Positions 1 to 11,091 of a stretch of 64,000 nt of DNA are shown piece by piece. The notes beneath the pieces were generated by a model that was not told the origin of the DNA, did not search any database, and saw only the letters and a program-made list of their open reading frames with translations. Each line of letters opens with the position of its first letter. Positions within the stretch are counted from its first letter, which is position 1. The DNA is from Endomicrobium sp. (lineage in GTDB: Bacteria; Elusimicrobiota; Endomicrobiia; Endomicrobiales; Endomicrobiaceae): positions 62,001-126,000 of the forward strand of contig JAISHK010000008.1 in NCBI GenBank assembly GCA_031262585.1, written 5' to 3'. The translations under genes were made by a program, and so were the position numbers.

Positions 1-290
1 ATACAGTCTTTATCATTAACGAATTTTACGCTCCTTTTTAAAAGCATACTCAAATGTTCAGCAATCAATTTTAAACTAAGTTCCAACATAATCTTGCCTT
101 TAGGTCGTCCCAAATGAGACATAAGTATTACTGCTGCATTATTTCTTAATAAATACTCTATTGTGGGAATAGTAGAGACTATTCTTTTATCATTTGTTAT
201 TTTAAGATTTGCATCAATAGGAACATTATAATCAACTCTAACCAAAACTTTTTTCATATTTACATTAACATCTTTAAGCGTCTTTTTCAT
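1..290 (-). CDS. pgk: Phosphoglycerate kinase, N-terminal part (cut by window edge)
   Basis: This frame runs off the left edge, so only the first 96 codons are visible. It shows the N-terminal PGK signature RVDYNVP (family usual RVDFNVP) and, further on, the substrate-binding segment SHLGRPKG. PGK transfers phosphate from 1,3-bisphosphoglycerate to ADP in cytosolic glycolysis. The ATG at 288-290 is preceded by GGAG about 8 nt upstream. It lies 134 bp downstream of GAPDH on the same strand, the usual gap-pgk order, so the two probably share the promoter in front of gap. The C-terminal nucleotide-binding domain is outside the window, so its integrity cannot be judged. Confidence 0.95.
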   Translation of the reverse strand, partial: MKKTLKDVNVNMKKVLVRVDYNVPIDANLKITNDKRIVSTIPTIEYLLRNNAAVILMSHLGRPKGKIMLELSLKLIAEHLSMLLKRSVKFVNDKDC

Positions 291-424
291 TACATACACT
301 CCAAAATATTAAAAACTTTAGCAAACAAAACCTACATAGGCAAAACCATTAACTATTTTTATTAATTTTATCCTATAAAATAACAACCGTTAGCGTATAG
401 AACCGCTTTAATTCTAACTCTTAG

Positions 425-1483
<1,059 letters not shown>

Positions 1484-1508
1484 CTAAATATATTTATATG
1501 TTTAAAGA

Positions 1509-1537
1509 ATAATATAAAATTGAGGTACAATTGTCAA
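1509..1537 (-). promoter_or_regulatory. Sigma-70 type promoter of gap-pgk
   Basis: On the minus strand TTGACA (1532-1537) and TATTAT (1509-1514) are separated by exactly 17 nt, close to the housekeeping consensus. The leader to the gap start is about 70 nt. No operator dyad is evident beside it. Confidence 0.7.
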
Positions 1538-2801
1538 ACACTTACAAAATTACTAATATCTTATTTTCACTAAAACACTTAATCTAATCCACTAGATCTC
1601 ATTTTAGTTCTTATATTTTTTTCATATACATTTATTTTTTTACTTTTTTAATAACTACCTTATAAAATACATAAATTTTTGATACTTATAAATTTAGTCA
1701 TACACTACATCACATCATTTCTAAACCTATATCTTCTATTTTTTCTTCTAGCTATCCCCCCATACTCACATTTTCTTTACCTCCAAATTCTTTACCACAG
1801 TTTACTTTCATTACTGGTTTTATTTTTCTATATTTTTTTATTCTTATTTGATATCACGTAGTTATTTTAATTTTCTACTACAGTAATTCGTTCTATCATA
1901 CTCCAGTTTACTTGCATTTACGCCTAAACATTTGTTATTCCTCTCCTTCCACTTTCATACAAATAATCTCTATTTTTAACTTAAGTCTTATTCTTTCTTA
2001 GTCTAATACAAACATTTTCACAATTTTTAAGCTCATTATCATTATATTTTTGCCTATATTATATTTGTTTATTCGCTTTTTTTATTAATATTCACTCCTA
2101 TTCCAGATTTAAACCCCACAACTAATTCTATAAATATTTCTATTTTGTCATTTATAATAACTACCACATACCCTGTAAACGCATTCCCAGTTTTTTGTTT
2201 TGGTTAGCTGTATTTCCTTTTCCATCCTTATATTATTAGCTCTCTTATAACTATTACTCACTCCATTACATCAACCATCAACATATACCATATTTTGCTT
2301 CGCATCATATACTACTAAACATATTCATTTCCATTTCTATCAACTCTTTTACTGTTTCTGCTTTCTTATACATTCTTACATAACCATCATTATTCAACTT
2401 CTGTTCCACCCAAAGACCCGAAAATCGCCTTTACTTTTTCTAAAGAATTCATTCCTTATTCTAACTATTTATTTCATTCGTTAAATTAAACAATAATAAC
2501 ACATAATATATTTCACAATTTTTTACATTAATTCAATGTTAATGCAGTTTCCGTATTAACACAATTACGAACAAATCACTTAAAAATTTATTTATAATTT
2601 TCTTTGAATAGTGATCTATATTTAATAAACAATACTAATAACAGCAATAAGATAAACAACAAAAAAACTTCTAAAAAAAAATATCTAATTTGAAATGTCA
2701 CTTTTTCATCAATTGCTTCTGACACATAATAATCTCTTTTATATTGCATCTTAATAAAAAACAAAATTTAACATAAATAAAAAAATTCAATTATAATAAT
2801 T
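1538..2801. other. Gene-poor interval with eroded coding traces
   Basis: No intact gene is visible in this 1.26 kb between gap and the GlcD-type oxidase. Long open runs on the plus strand here are low-complexity T/C sequence and look like chance. A patch at about 2100-2455 on the minus strand looks like broken coding sequence and is listed separately. Confidence 0.6.
2100..2452 (-). pseudogene. Possible broken gene, unidentified
   Basis: Reading the minus strand from an ATG at about 2450 gives MNSLEKVKAIFGSLG, then a frame change into LNNDGYVRMYKKAETVKEL, then another frame with DAKQNMVYVDG before a stop, and later GNAFTGYVVVIINDKIEIF. The pieces are polar and protein-like but sit in different frames with stops between them, as expected for a decaying gene. 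YVDG slightly recalls RNase H folds, but not enough to name it. Confidence 0.3.
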
Positions 2802-4310
2802 TTAAAGATATTTTTTAGGAAATATATTATCTTGTCCTAAAATACATGATTTATCAAAGCTCTTTTTGAATTTTGCCATTTCTTGAAAACCTTCTTCTCC
2901 AAACATTTTTTCCAGAAAAATATGTCGGGCTTTCCCTATCCCATGTTCCGCAGAAACCGTTCCTCCAATTTCAACAACTTTTTCAACAATATCTACATAT
3001 ATTTGTTTACACTTATTATATTCTTCTATATTTGCCGCTAAAATATTTGCATGTAAATGATTCTCACCTATATGTCCAAATGTCAAATTAAAAACATCAA
3101 TTGCTTTAAACTTTTTATCACAATAATCAATAATTTCTAAAAGCTTGCCTTCCGGAACCGCAAAATCAGTGCCAAGTTTTGGAATTTTATTCTTTTTAAT
3201 CATCTCATTTACACGTTCAGGAATTTTATGTCTAAAGATTCTAAATTGCTCCAGCTCTGCAACATTTGAAGCTGCCCAAACATTTTCTAAATTAATGTCA
3301 CTGTCTTCAATAACCTCAATCCATTTTTCAGTTAAAATATCTCTGTTATTCTCATAGACATCTTGCTCAAACATTATACCAACCTCAACATTTTTAGGAA
3401 TAACTGGATAATCATTCTCCATAAGAAGAAGTGCATTTTTATCAAAATATTCTAAAGACATGGCAGATATTGAATTTTTTAATTTTCTTTTTTGAGTGTC
3501 TTTAGATAAGTTTTTCACCTTGTCCACAAATTCATAAGCATCTTTTCTATCCTGAAAAAATATTATCCCACCAAAAATCGATTTAAAATGAGGAATAAGC
3601 TTAAGAACTGCTTCTAAAATAACACAAATAGTACCTTCAGAACCTATAAAAATATCTATCAAATCCGCTCCTGGATAATTATGATAACCAGCTGCATTCT
3701 TTATTTTAGGCAAATGATATCTCGGTAGGGTTATGTATCTTTTACCTTGATTTGTATCAAAAGTTATACTGCCATTCTCATCTGCAAAATACTTGCCTCT
3801 TTCAATAAAACTATACGAGCCATCTGAAAAAACAACTTTTAACGCTTGAACATAATTTCTAGTTGCCCCAAATTTAAAACCTCTTGCTCCTGAAGCATTT
3901 GTTGAAATATTTCCACCTATAGATGCATTCTTCTCAGTGGGATCTGGTGGGTACATCCATCCCTCTTTAGCAACTTTTAATTTTATATCATCGACTCTCG
4001 CACCTACCTGAACAGAAATATAAGCATTTTCAGTTTGAATATTTTCCTTTTCTATTTTTTCTATTTCACTTATTTTATTAAGTCCCTCTAAAGATAAAAT
4101 AGAACCACCAAATGCAAGACCCGAAGCCGTATTACCAGTAAGCTTACCAACTATTGTTACAGGTATACTTGATTTAGACATCTCAGAAAGAAACTCACAA
4201 ACGTCATTCTCATTTTCTGCAATCGCTACAAAATCCGCATACGCTCCCACAATACCAGAATTATCTTCAAAATAGTTTTTAATTACATCCTTATCTTTTT
4301 TAATTATCAA
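2802..4310 (-). CDS. FAD-binding oxidase of the GlcD / D-lactate dehydrogenase family
   Basis: A 502-aa flavoprotein of the FAD-linked oxidase family that oxidises 2-hydroxy acids such as glycolate or D-lactate. The N-terminal half carries the PCMH-type FAD site (GNTASGLAFGGSILSL, then ASIGGNISTNASGARGFKFG). The C-terminal half has the family's substrate and metal-region motifs GHIGENHLHANI and GGTVSAEHGIGKAR. The start is TTG (4308-4310) with AAGGAA about 8 nt upstream; no better ATG lies near the family N-terminus. No GlcE/GlcF or lactate permease partner is adjacent, so the substrate is open: lactate or glycolate are equally possible. It ends 39 bp after pheT and may be co-transcribed with it. 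Confidence 0.9.
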   Translation of the reverse strand: MIIKKDKDVIKNYFEDNSGIVGAYADFVAIAENENDVCEFLSEMSKSSIPVTIVGKLTGNTASGLAFGGSILSLEGLNKISEIEKIEKENIQTENAYISVQVGARVDDIKLKVAKEGWMYPPDPTEKNASIGGNISTNASGARGFKFGATRNYVQALKVVFSDGSYSFIERGKYFADENGSITFDTNQGKRYITLPRYHLPKIKNAAGYHNYPGADLIDIFIGSEGTICVILEAVLKLIPHFKSIFGGIIFFQDRKDAYEFVDKVKNLSKDTQKRKLKNSISAMSLEYFDKNALLLMENDYPVIPKNVEVGIMFEQDVYENNRDILTEKWIEVIEDSDINLENVWAASNVAELEQFRIFRHKIPERVNEMIKKNKIPKLGTDFAVPEGKLLEIIDYCDKKFKAIDVFNLTFGHIGENHLHANILAANIEEYNKCKQIYVDIVEKVVEIGGTVSAEHGIGKARHIFLEKMFGEEGFQEMAKFKKSFDKSCILGQDNIFPKKYL

Positions 4311-4349
4311 TTTATAATTTCCTTAAAATTAATACTTAACCGCAATTAC

Positions 4350-6743
4350 TTAGCTAACACCATTGTTACTTTTTTCTCTTAGCTTAACACCTAAATCAGA
4401 ATTAAACTTATCTAATAACACATTCATATCTTTATTAACTTCTTCATCTGTTAATGTTCTAACATTATTTTGATAAGACAATCTAAAAGAATAACCTATA
4501 TTATTTTTACCAACTTTATTCTCATCCGTATACACTGAAAATAATGAATATTCTTTTAAAACACCACCTGATTTCATAATACTTTCAATCACTTTTTCTA
4601 TTTTTGAAAACTTCAAAGTTTTATCAGCAATTATTGAAATATCTCTTTTTACTACTGGAAATTTTGAATACATCTTATAAAAAGGTGTCTTACAAACGTA
4701 AAATTCATCTACTAGATCTAAATTAATTTCAAAATAAAATACTTCGCCTTTCACATTTTCAGTAATTGAAGGTCTTAAAATACCAAACTGACCTACAATT
4801 TTCCCTTTATAAACAACTGAAGCATTTTTTCCAGAGTGGTAATAATATTTAGGAATTGCATTTTTATCTATTATAAATTCATCAGAAGGCAAAATATTTT
4901 TTATTATACCGCCTCCAAAATAAAAATCATATCTAGGCTCAATTTTTTGCTCTGCCCACATCCACCATTCCGGCCAGACTTTACCATAAGCAATAATAGC
5001 AAAAGTTTTTCTTTCTCCTAGTTCATTAAAAATTTTTCCATGCTCAAATAAAGTAATAGTTTCAGCGCCTTTTTTTATATTAAGCATAAGATTCTTATAT
5101 AGACACGGGAGTAAGGATGGCCTTAAAACTTCATTTTCTTTAGATATCGGATTTGATATTTTATAATAATATTTTAAATCAAACTTATTAAGTTCTTTTA
5201 TTTCTGAAAAACTACAATTTAATGCTTCACTAAAACCAAGTCCTTTTAATTTACTTCTAAATTCTTCAACAATCGCAGAAAGAAAAGAACTATTTGGACA
5301 ATACATCTTATTTACACTTTTTTTTTCTTTTAAAGAAAGCATAATACTATCATATCCTTTAATTCTTGCTATTTCCTCAATTAAATCTACCTCTACCTTT
5401 AAATCGTTGCGCCAAGAAGGTATAGTACAAAGAAGTATTTCCCCCATAGGTTGTAAATCTATACCAAGATGTCTTAGAATTTCAGCTATTTCATTTTTTT
5501 CAATTGTATAACCTAAAATTTTAGTTACTCTTTCAACTCTTAAAATAATTTTTGAATTTTCATATTTGATATTTTGCAAGTCTTCTTTAGCTTCTACCTT
5601 TCCCCCAGCAATATCAACTATAAGACTTATGGCTCTGCTCATAGCAAATTCTGCCATTTTATAATCTACCCCTCTTTCAAATCTATAAGAAGCATCACTT
5701 GAAAGATTTAGTCTTTTTGAAGTCCTCCTTACTGATTCTGCGTTAAAAACCGCACTCTCCAAAAATATAGTGCTGGTATCCTCATCAATACTGGTATATT
5801 TTCCTCCCATAATTCCTGCAATTGCAATAGGTTTTTGAACATCAGCTATTATAAGTGTTTCAGAATCAAGTTCATACTTTTTATCATCAAGAGCAATTAT
5901 TTTTTCTAAATCAAACGCATTTCTTACAACAACCTGTTTTGACGAAAGTTTAGCCATGTCAAAAGCATGCAAAGGTTGCCCCATCTCTATCATAATATAA
6001 TTAGTTATATCCACAATATTATTAATAGCTTTTATTCCATTTTTTTGTAAAGCTTCCACAATCCACTTAGGTGAAGGACCTATCTTAACGTTCGATATAG
6101 TACTCCCTATATATCGCAAACACAAATTAGATTTTACCTCAACACAATTCAACATAGGAATATTTAACGTCTTTATTTCTGGCAAAGATACTATTTTACG
6201 AAGTTTTGCACCTATTTCTCTAGCTACACCTAAATGACTTAAACAATCGCCTCTATTAGTTGCCACTTCTATCTCAATAACAGAATCTAATTTATCTAAA
6301 ACTTCTTCTAATGGATTACCTATTTTTGTACCCTTATCAAGAACTAAAATACCCTCTGAATCACATTCAAGTCCTAACTCTTTCTGGGAGCATATTATTC
6401 CTTCAGATTCAATACCTCGTATTTTAGATTTTTTGATTTTAAAATCACCAGGTAATATTGCGCCAACTTTAGCAAGAGCCACAATTTGATCTACAGCTAT
6501 ATTTTTTGCACCACAAACTATTAAGTACTCTTTTATCCCATCGCTTACTTTACATAAAGATAATTTATCAGCATTAGGATGTTTACATATATCTAAAACT
6601 CTTACAGTTATCACATTAGTCCAGAAACGTCCATTAACTACCACAAAAGCCTCAATACCTACAGAGGTAAGAAGTGAAGCAAGTTCTCTCGGAGATAAAT
6701 CAAAATCAACAAATTTTTTAAGCCAATTATACGACACCTTCAT
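4350..6743 (-). CDS. pheT: Phenylalanyl-tRNA synthetase beta subunit
   Basis: Beta chain of the alpha2-beta2 PheRS, which charges tRNA-Phe. Residues 1-38 are the usual MKVSYNWLKKFVDF start, followed by the EMAP/OB-type tRNA-binding domain (HPNADKLSLCKV, about 55-70). The B3/4 editing region and B5 domain follow, then the catalytic-like core and a C-terminal FDX-ACB domain starting near YSKFPVVKRDISII. At 797 aa it is full length for the bacterial type. ATG at 6741-6743 has AAGGAAT about 6-8 nt upstream. It lies 29 bp behind pheS, a standard two-gene unit. Confidence 0.97.
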   Translation of the reverse strand: MKVSYNWLKKFVDFDLSPRELASLLTSVGIEAFVVVNGRFWTNVITVRVLDICKHPNADKLSLCKVSDGIKEYLIVCGAKNIAVDQIVALAKVGAILPGDFKIKKSKIRGIESEGIICSQKELGLECDSEGILVLDKGTKIGNPLEEVLDKLDSVIEIEVATNRGDCLSHLGVAREIGAKLRKIVSLPEIKTLNIPMLNCVEVKSNLCLRYIGSTISNVKIGPSPKWIVEALQKNGIKAINNIVDITNYIMIEMGQPLHAFDMAKLSSKQVVVRNAFDLEKIIALDDKKYELDSETLIIADVQKPIAIAGIMGGKYTSIDEDTSTIFLESAVFNAESVRRTSKRLNLSSDASYRFERGVDYKMAEFAMSRAISLIVDIAGGKVEAKEDLQNIKYENSKIILRVERVTKILGYTIEKNEIAEILRHLGIDLQPMGEILLCTIPSWRNDLKVEVDLIEEIARIKGYDSIMLSLKEKKSVNKMYCPNSSFLSAIVEEFRSKLKGLGFSEALNCSFSEIKELNKFDLKYYYKISNPISKENEVLRPSLLPCLYKNLMLNIKKGAETITLFEHGKIFNELGERKTFAIIAYGKVWPEWWMWAEQKIEPRYDFYFGGGIIKNILPSDEFIIDKNAIPKYYYHSGKNASVVYKGKIVGQFGILRPSITENVKGEVFYFEINLDLVDEFYVCKTPFYKMYSKFPVVKRDISIIADKTLKFSKIEKVIESIMKSGGVLKEYSLFSVYTDENKVGKNNIGYSFRLSYQNNVRTLTDEEVNKDMNVLLDKFNSDLGVKLREKSNNGVS

Positions 6744-6772
6744 CTTTAATTCCTTTAGTTAATATAATTTTA

Positions 6773-7807
6773 TTAATAATTAAACTCTGATTGTTTTAAA
6801 AATCTTAAATCATTTTCATACAATAACCGTACATCGTTTACTCCATACTTAAACATAGCAATTCTTTCTACTCCTATGCCAAAAGCATAACCCGTATACT
6901 TTTCGAAATCATAATCAACCGATCTTAAAACATTTGGATGGACCATTCCGCAACCTAAAATTTCAATCCAACCTGAATTTTTACACACACCACAACCTTT
7001 TCCTTTACAAAAAATACATTGCATATCAACTTCTGCTGATGGCTCAGTAAATTGAAAATACGATGGTCTGAACCTCACCCCTAAATTAGAACCAAAAAAT
7101 TTATCTATGAACTCTGTAAGAACCATTTTTAAATCTAAAAAAGTTATATTTTCATCCACTGATAAACCTTCTATTTGATGAAAAGTTGAAGAATGCGCAG
7201 CATCTGAAGCTTCATTTCTATAAACTCTACCAGGAACAATAACCTTTATAGGTGGTTTTTGTTTTTCCATAATACGGATTTGTCCTGGAGAAGTATGAGT
7301 TCTAAGCAAATTTTTTAAGCCATCAAGGTAAAAAGTATCTTGTATATCTCTAGCAGGGTGGCTTTTAGGAATATTTAATGCCTCAAAATTATACCACTCA
7401 GTTTCAATTTCAGGTCCTTGAACAACTAAAAAACCCAAAGATTTTAAAATGGTACTAATATTTTTTATTGTTTGAATAACTGGATGAAAAGTCCCTTTCG
7501 GAAAAGGGAAATAAAAGCTTTTTGAACAATCTGTTTTTTCTTTTCGCATTTTTTCATCAAATAAAGCTTCTTTAAGATTTGCTTTTTTATTTTCTATTTC
7601 CTTCTCTATAATATTTTTTACCCTATTTGCTTTAGAACCAATGCTTTTTTTATCATCAATCGAATACTTCGATAAAGATTTTAAAATCTGAGTTAAAAAA
7701 CCATTTCTACCTAAATACTCTATTTTTAAACTTTCGAGCTCTGTAACATCAGCATTTTTTATTTTTTCTAAAGCTTTTTGAGCAATTTTATCAATATTAT
7801 TATCCAT
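6773..7807 (-). CDS. pheS: Phenylalanyl-tRNA synthetase alpha subunit
   Basis: Catalytic class II chain of PheRS. After an N-terminal coiled-coil region (about 1-90) comes motif 2, GRVYRNEASDAAHSSTFHQ, and motif 3, GIGVERIAMFKYGVNDVR, near the C-terminus. A cysteine-rich stretch, CIFCKGKGCGVC, lies between them, as in many bacterial PheS. Length 344 aa is normal. ATG at 7805-7807 follows AAAGG. The gene is followed by pheT. It is separated from rplT by a 1.8 kb desert, whereas in many bacteria infC-rpmI-rplT runs directly towards pheST. Confidence 0.97.
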   Translation of the reverse strand: MDNNIDKIAQKALEKIKNADVTELESLKIEYLGRNGFLTQILKSLSKYSIDDKKSIGSKANRVKNIIEKEIENKKANLKEALFDEKMRKEKTDCSKSFYFPFPKGTFHPVIQTIKNISTILKSLGFLVVQGPEIETEWYNFEALNIPKSHPARDIQDTFYLDGLKNLLRTHTSPGQIRIMEKQKPPIKVIVPGRVYRNEASDAAHSSTFHQIEGLSVDENITFLDLKMVLTEFIDKFFGSNLGVRFRPSYFQFTEPSAEVDMQCIFCKGKGCGVCKNSGWIEILGCGMVHPNVLRSVDYDFEKYTGYAFGIGVERIAMFKYGVNDVRLLYENDLRFLKQSEFNY

Positions 7808-9608
7808 AATAAACCTTTATTTTCAATTCTTTATTTATCAACATCAATAAGTTTATTTAATCTCCTACCACCTTATTTTCAGATTGAATAAATAAAGTTT
7901 TAAATATATTTCTTTTGCTTCATATATCAAATTCATAATTTTTTTAATTAACACTATTATAAACTTCCATTAGTTATTTAAATTTAGCTCTAAAACTTTT
8001 TCAAGTTCAACAAATCGCCTCATCATATTTTATTATTCACAAAATAAAATTTATGTGATTCTACATGATCACTTCCACTGCAAAAATATTTTTCATCCTT
8101 TTTTACTATTTAACTGTCCCTTTTCAATCCTGCCAAAGATCCTTCAAAACCTATTAAAACCAAAATGTTATTTTGATTTATTTTGTCACGTTATTAAGAA
8201 ACATATTTATTTCTTCTTTTACATCACTTTAGTTTTTATTATTAATAAATGGTACTTTTTTACGAAACTGCAATAATATTAATTCAACAATTATTTTTTA
8301 TTTCAGAATTTTGCTAGTCTTTTTCAAGATTTTTAAAAAGTTTTCACTTTAACTAAATTATAATCTTTTGAAAGTTTTATTTGTTAAAAATATCTGAAGT
8401 CACCATATTATCCTCAATTTTTTGCCATTTCAAGCTCAGATGACATATAAATACAGTATTTATACCTAACTTTACTATAGAATGTCACATTTTTAAAGAC
8501 TTAATATCAATACTTTAACATAATCACAATTTATGTGCAAACATGCATCAAACATAAATTTCTCTCTAACATCAGTCAACTAAACTCTGATAACAAATTG
8601 ACTCATTTTAGTAATTATCTCTTTATTATTAACAGTCAAAATTAAATACTTTTATATTTAAAAGTTTAATTGAAACATTATAACTGAACGTTCTCGATCT
8701 TTAATAACAAATTCTTATTCCTCATTTAAGTTATAAACCTCTTTACTCAACTAGAACTCTATCTTCAGAATGTCCTCATACACTTTTTTTACACATTAAT
8801 TCCTAACTAAAATACTAGCAATATAAGATTTTTATTCTTCCTACTATCGCAATAGATATAATAATATATAATTTACCAACTAATGACAAATCAGTCATAA
8901 TACCTAAAAAAATACAAATGTCTCAAACGTAAAAACAATTTCAAGCACTATAAGTTAGCATTTTAAATAGCTCTCTCGTATAAAATAAGCAATAACAAAA
9001 ATAATGTAATTAAATTAAAAAATACAATAAAATAACCAACAATCTTTTAACTAAAGCTATGGAATACATTTTTTAAACAAAACCATTAAATACAAAACAA
9101 TATTAAAGTAGTAACTTTTATACCACTAAGAAATACTTTCATGGAGCCACTCTTATAGATATTAATAAAATACTAGCACTAACTTAATAAATTCACTAAA
9201 TAAATCAGGTAATCTGAATAAAATCCTGCAGTTCTTGTACTAAAGGTTTGAAATAATGAATTGTTTATTAAGTAAAATAGTCAATGTTTTCTTTTTTTAG
9301 CACATCTAAAAACAAAACTAATAAAAGAGAAACTTTTGCTGCCACATAATACACACGATTTTAATATAAGTAAACAACGAATACATTTTTCATCAACAAT
9401 GATAAAAAACCAACTTTATCAAACATCACTAAAACTATAAGAACATACATCACAGAATCATTAAAAACCTACAAAACTGCTATTGAAAGACTAAAACTAT
9501 TATTGAATAAAACACGCTTAAATACATTGATTTTAAAAACGTAAAATCATTTTAAAAAATTAAAGTCAATAAAAACAATATTAATGTTTTTACTATAGAA
9601 TATTTCAT
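7808..9608. other. Gene desert between rplT and pheS
   Basis: 1.8 kb without a supportable gene. On the minus strand around 8000-8180 short open runs remain (for example GLKRDS, stop, then EKYFCSGSDHVESHKFYFV, then MMRRFVELEKVLEL in another frame), which look like an eroded gene I cannot identify. The remaining sequence is AT-rich with frequent stops in all frames. No tRNA-like T-arm was found. Confidence 0.5.
9571..9591 (-). terminator. Weak hairpin downstream of rplT
   Basis: A 7-bp stem (AAAAACA / TGTTTTT) with a 7-nt loop lies about 18 nt past the rplT stop. Its descending arm is itself a T-run on the minus strand. It could end the infC-rpmI-rplT transcript, but the stem is almost all A-T. 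Confidence 0.35.
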
Positions 9609-9968
9609 TTATTTCCCATATTGCACATTTTTTACAACATCAATCAATTTCCTAAACGTTAAAGCATCATTAACAGCAATTTCAGCAAGCATTTTTCTAT
9701 CTATTGCAACATTAGCTTTTTTAAGACCAGAAATAAATTTACTATAAGAAATTCCTTCACTTCGCACAGCTGCATTTAAACGAACTATCCACAAAGTCCT
9801 GAAATTCGATTTATTATCCTTCCTACCGGTATAAGCGTAATTAAGAGATCGTTCTACCTGTTGTATAACCATTCTCCAACGATTCTTCTTTGTTGCATAA
9901 GATCCTTTTGCAAGTCTAAATATTTTCTTCTTTTTTTGCCTCGTATATACAACGCTTTTCGTACGCAT
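9609..9968 (-). CDS. rplT: 50S ribosomal protein L20
   Basis: Small basic 23S rRNA-binding protein needed for early 50S assembly. The N-terminal arm RQKKKKIFRLAKGSYATKKN and the core RTLWIVRLNAAVR are typical, and 119 aa is the normal length. ATG at 9966-9968 has a strong AGGGGGAT site. It is third in infC-rpmI-rplT, 30 bp after rpmI. In several bacteria L20 represses this operon by binding the infC leader; the long leader seen here would allow that, but I cannot show an L20 site. Confidence 0.97.
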   Translation of the reverse strand: MRTKSVVYTRQKKKKIFRLAKGSYATKKNRWRMVIQQVERSLNYAYTGRKDNKSNFRTLWIVRLNAAVRSEGISYSKFISGLKKANVAIDRKMLAEIAVNDALTFRKLIDVVKNVQYGK

Positions 9969-9998
9969 ATTATCCCCCTCACTATATATATGACATCA

Positions 9999-10199
9999 TT
10001 AAAAATTATAAGGCATTATTTTTCTTATAACCTTAACATCTGAACTTGCAACTATAAGAGCCTTCCTTGATTTTCTGTTTTGATTTCCAGAATCACCAGT
10101 CATAAGATGTCTTTGTCCTGGTTTTTTATATTTGATCTTTCCCGTTCCTGTAATCCTAAAGCGCTTTTTAGCTCCATTATGTGTTTTAATTTTAAGCAT
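9999..10199 (-). CDS. rpmI: 50S ribosomal protein L35
   Basis: Short basic ribosomal protein of 66 aa. MLKIKTHNGAKKRFRITG and GQRHLMTGDSGNQNRK match L35. The frame stays open for six further codons upstream to an ATG at 10217, but family members begin at the MLKIKTH methionine (10197-10199). The upstream stretch contains a run of eight G, probably part of the translation signal, although it lies only about 1-2 nt from this ATG. It sits between infC and rplT in the standard order. Confidence 0.95.
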   Translation of the reverse strand: MLKIKTHNGAKKRFRITGTGKIKYKKPGQRHLMTGDSGNQNRKSRKALIVASSDVKVIRKIMPYNF

Positions 10200-10240
10200 T
10201 CCCCCCCCAGTTAACATAAAAAATTCAATTACTTCTTTAA

Positions 10241-10762
10241 TTATCTTGCCTTTTTTTTAGGAACTAATATTAAAAATATCCTATTCCCCATTGAAAAAGC
10301 TTTTCCTTCTGACTCTGCAATATCAGATAAAGCTTCTTTCACTCTATCCATAATTTTAATTCCTAAATCTTTATGTTGCAATTCTCTACCAGAAAACATT
10401 GCGGTAAGTTGAACTTTATCACCATCTTCAATAAATCCTCTTGCATGTTTGATTTTCACTTCTAAATCATGTCGCCCAATGCGAGGCCTTATTCTAATTT
10501 CTTTGATATGAGAAACTTTTTGCTTTTTTTTTGCTTCTTTTTCTTTTTTATTCATTTCATATTTAAATTTGGAAAAATTAGTTATTTTACACACAGGCGG
10601 AATTGCCTGCGGAGAAATCTCAACCAAATCTAAATTTTTCGATTGCGCTCTGGACAAAGCATCAGCAATTTTTAATATTCCTACCATTTCTCCATCAGAA
10701 TCAATAAGTCTCACTTCAAACGCTTTGATAAACTTGTTTATACGAATTTTTTTGTTTTCTAT
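10241..10762 (-). CDS. infC: Translation initiation factor IF-3 (probable ATA start)
   Basis: IF-3 binds the 30S subunit and polices start-codon choice. The N domain (RINKFIKAFEVRLIDSDGE) and the C domain (IRIRPRIGRHDLEVKIKHA, then a lysine-rich end) are complete. The frame is open from an ATG at 10837, but that extension is not IF-3-like and overlaps a terminator-like hairpin, so I reject it. The most likely start is ATA at 10760-10762, with AGAGGGG 5 nt upstream; ATT at 10778-10780, 10 nt from GGAGAGG, is the alternative. Rare AUU/AUA/AUC starts are a known autoregulatory trait of infC. Followed by rpmI and rplT. Confidence 0.93.
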   Translation of the reverse strand: MENKKIRINKFIKAFEVRLIDSDGEMVGILKIADALSRAQSKNLDLVEISPQAIPPVCKITNFSKFKYEMNKKEKEAKKKQKVSHIKEIRIRPRIGRHDLEVKIKHARGFIEDGDKVQLTAMFSGRELQHKDLGIKIMDRVKEALSDIAESEGKAFSMGNRIFLILVPKKKAR

Positions 10763-10800
10763 GGTTACCCCTCTTGGAATTGACTCTTGTCCTCTCCAAT

Positions 10801-10839
10801 TTTTAAATAAAAATCGGAGCAGATATAAAATCCGCACCG
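10801..10839 (-). terminator. Attenuator-like hairpin in the infC leader
   Basis: On the minus strand CGGTGCGGAT and ATCTGCTCCG form a 10-position stem (one T-T mismatch, one G-T pair) around the 5-nt loop TTTAT, followed at once by ATTTTTATTT. This is the most GC-rich hairpin I noticed outside genes in the window. It lies about 100 nt after the predicted transcription start and about 50 nt before the chosen infC start, the right place for leader attenuation of infC-rpmI-rplT. Confidence 0.65.
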
Positions 10840-10944
10840 TTATAAAACGTAAATTACATCATAAAATACTCTTAATTATAACTTATTCTATAAAAAACAA
10901 AAGACAAAAACGAATCATGACAACTACTTTTATCGCTGAGCATG

Positions 10945-10974
10945 ATTGTACAATAAATAACATATTCATGTCAA
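10945..10974 (-). promoter_or_regulatory. Promoter of infC-rpmI-rplT
   Basis: TTGACA (10969-10974) and TACAAT (10945-10950) are spaced by 18 nt on the minus strand. The implied leader is about 175 nt and contains the attenuator-like hairpin. Confidence 0.7.
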
Positions 10975-11091
10975 ATATTTAATTTTTGAGTACGTTATAA
11001 CTACACAATATATCTAGCGTTATTTATATATGGTCTTTGAATTTATTATTTTCAAATTAAAAACACCTTAATCAGAACTATTTATAAGCAT

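Noticed and set aside
10763-10837. N-terminal extension of IF-3 from ATG 10837
   Set aside because: It overlaps a terminator-like hairpin and encodes residues unlike any IF-3 N-terminus.
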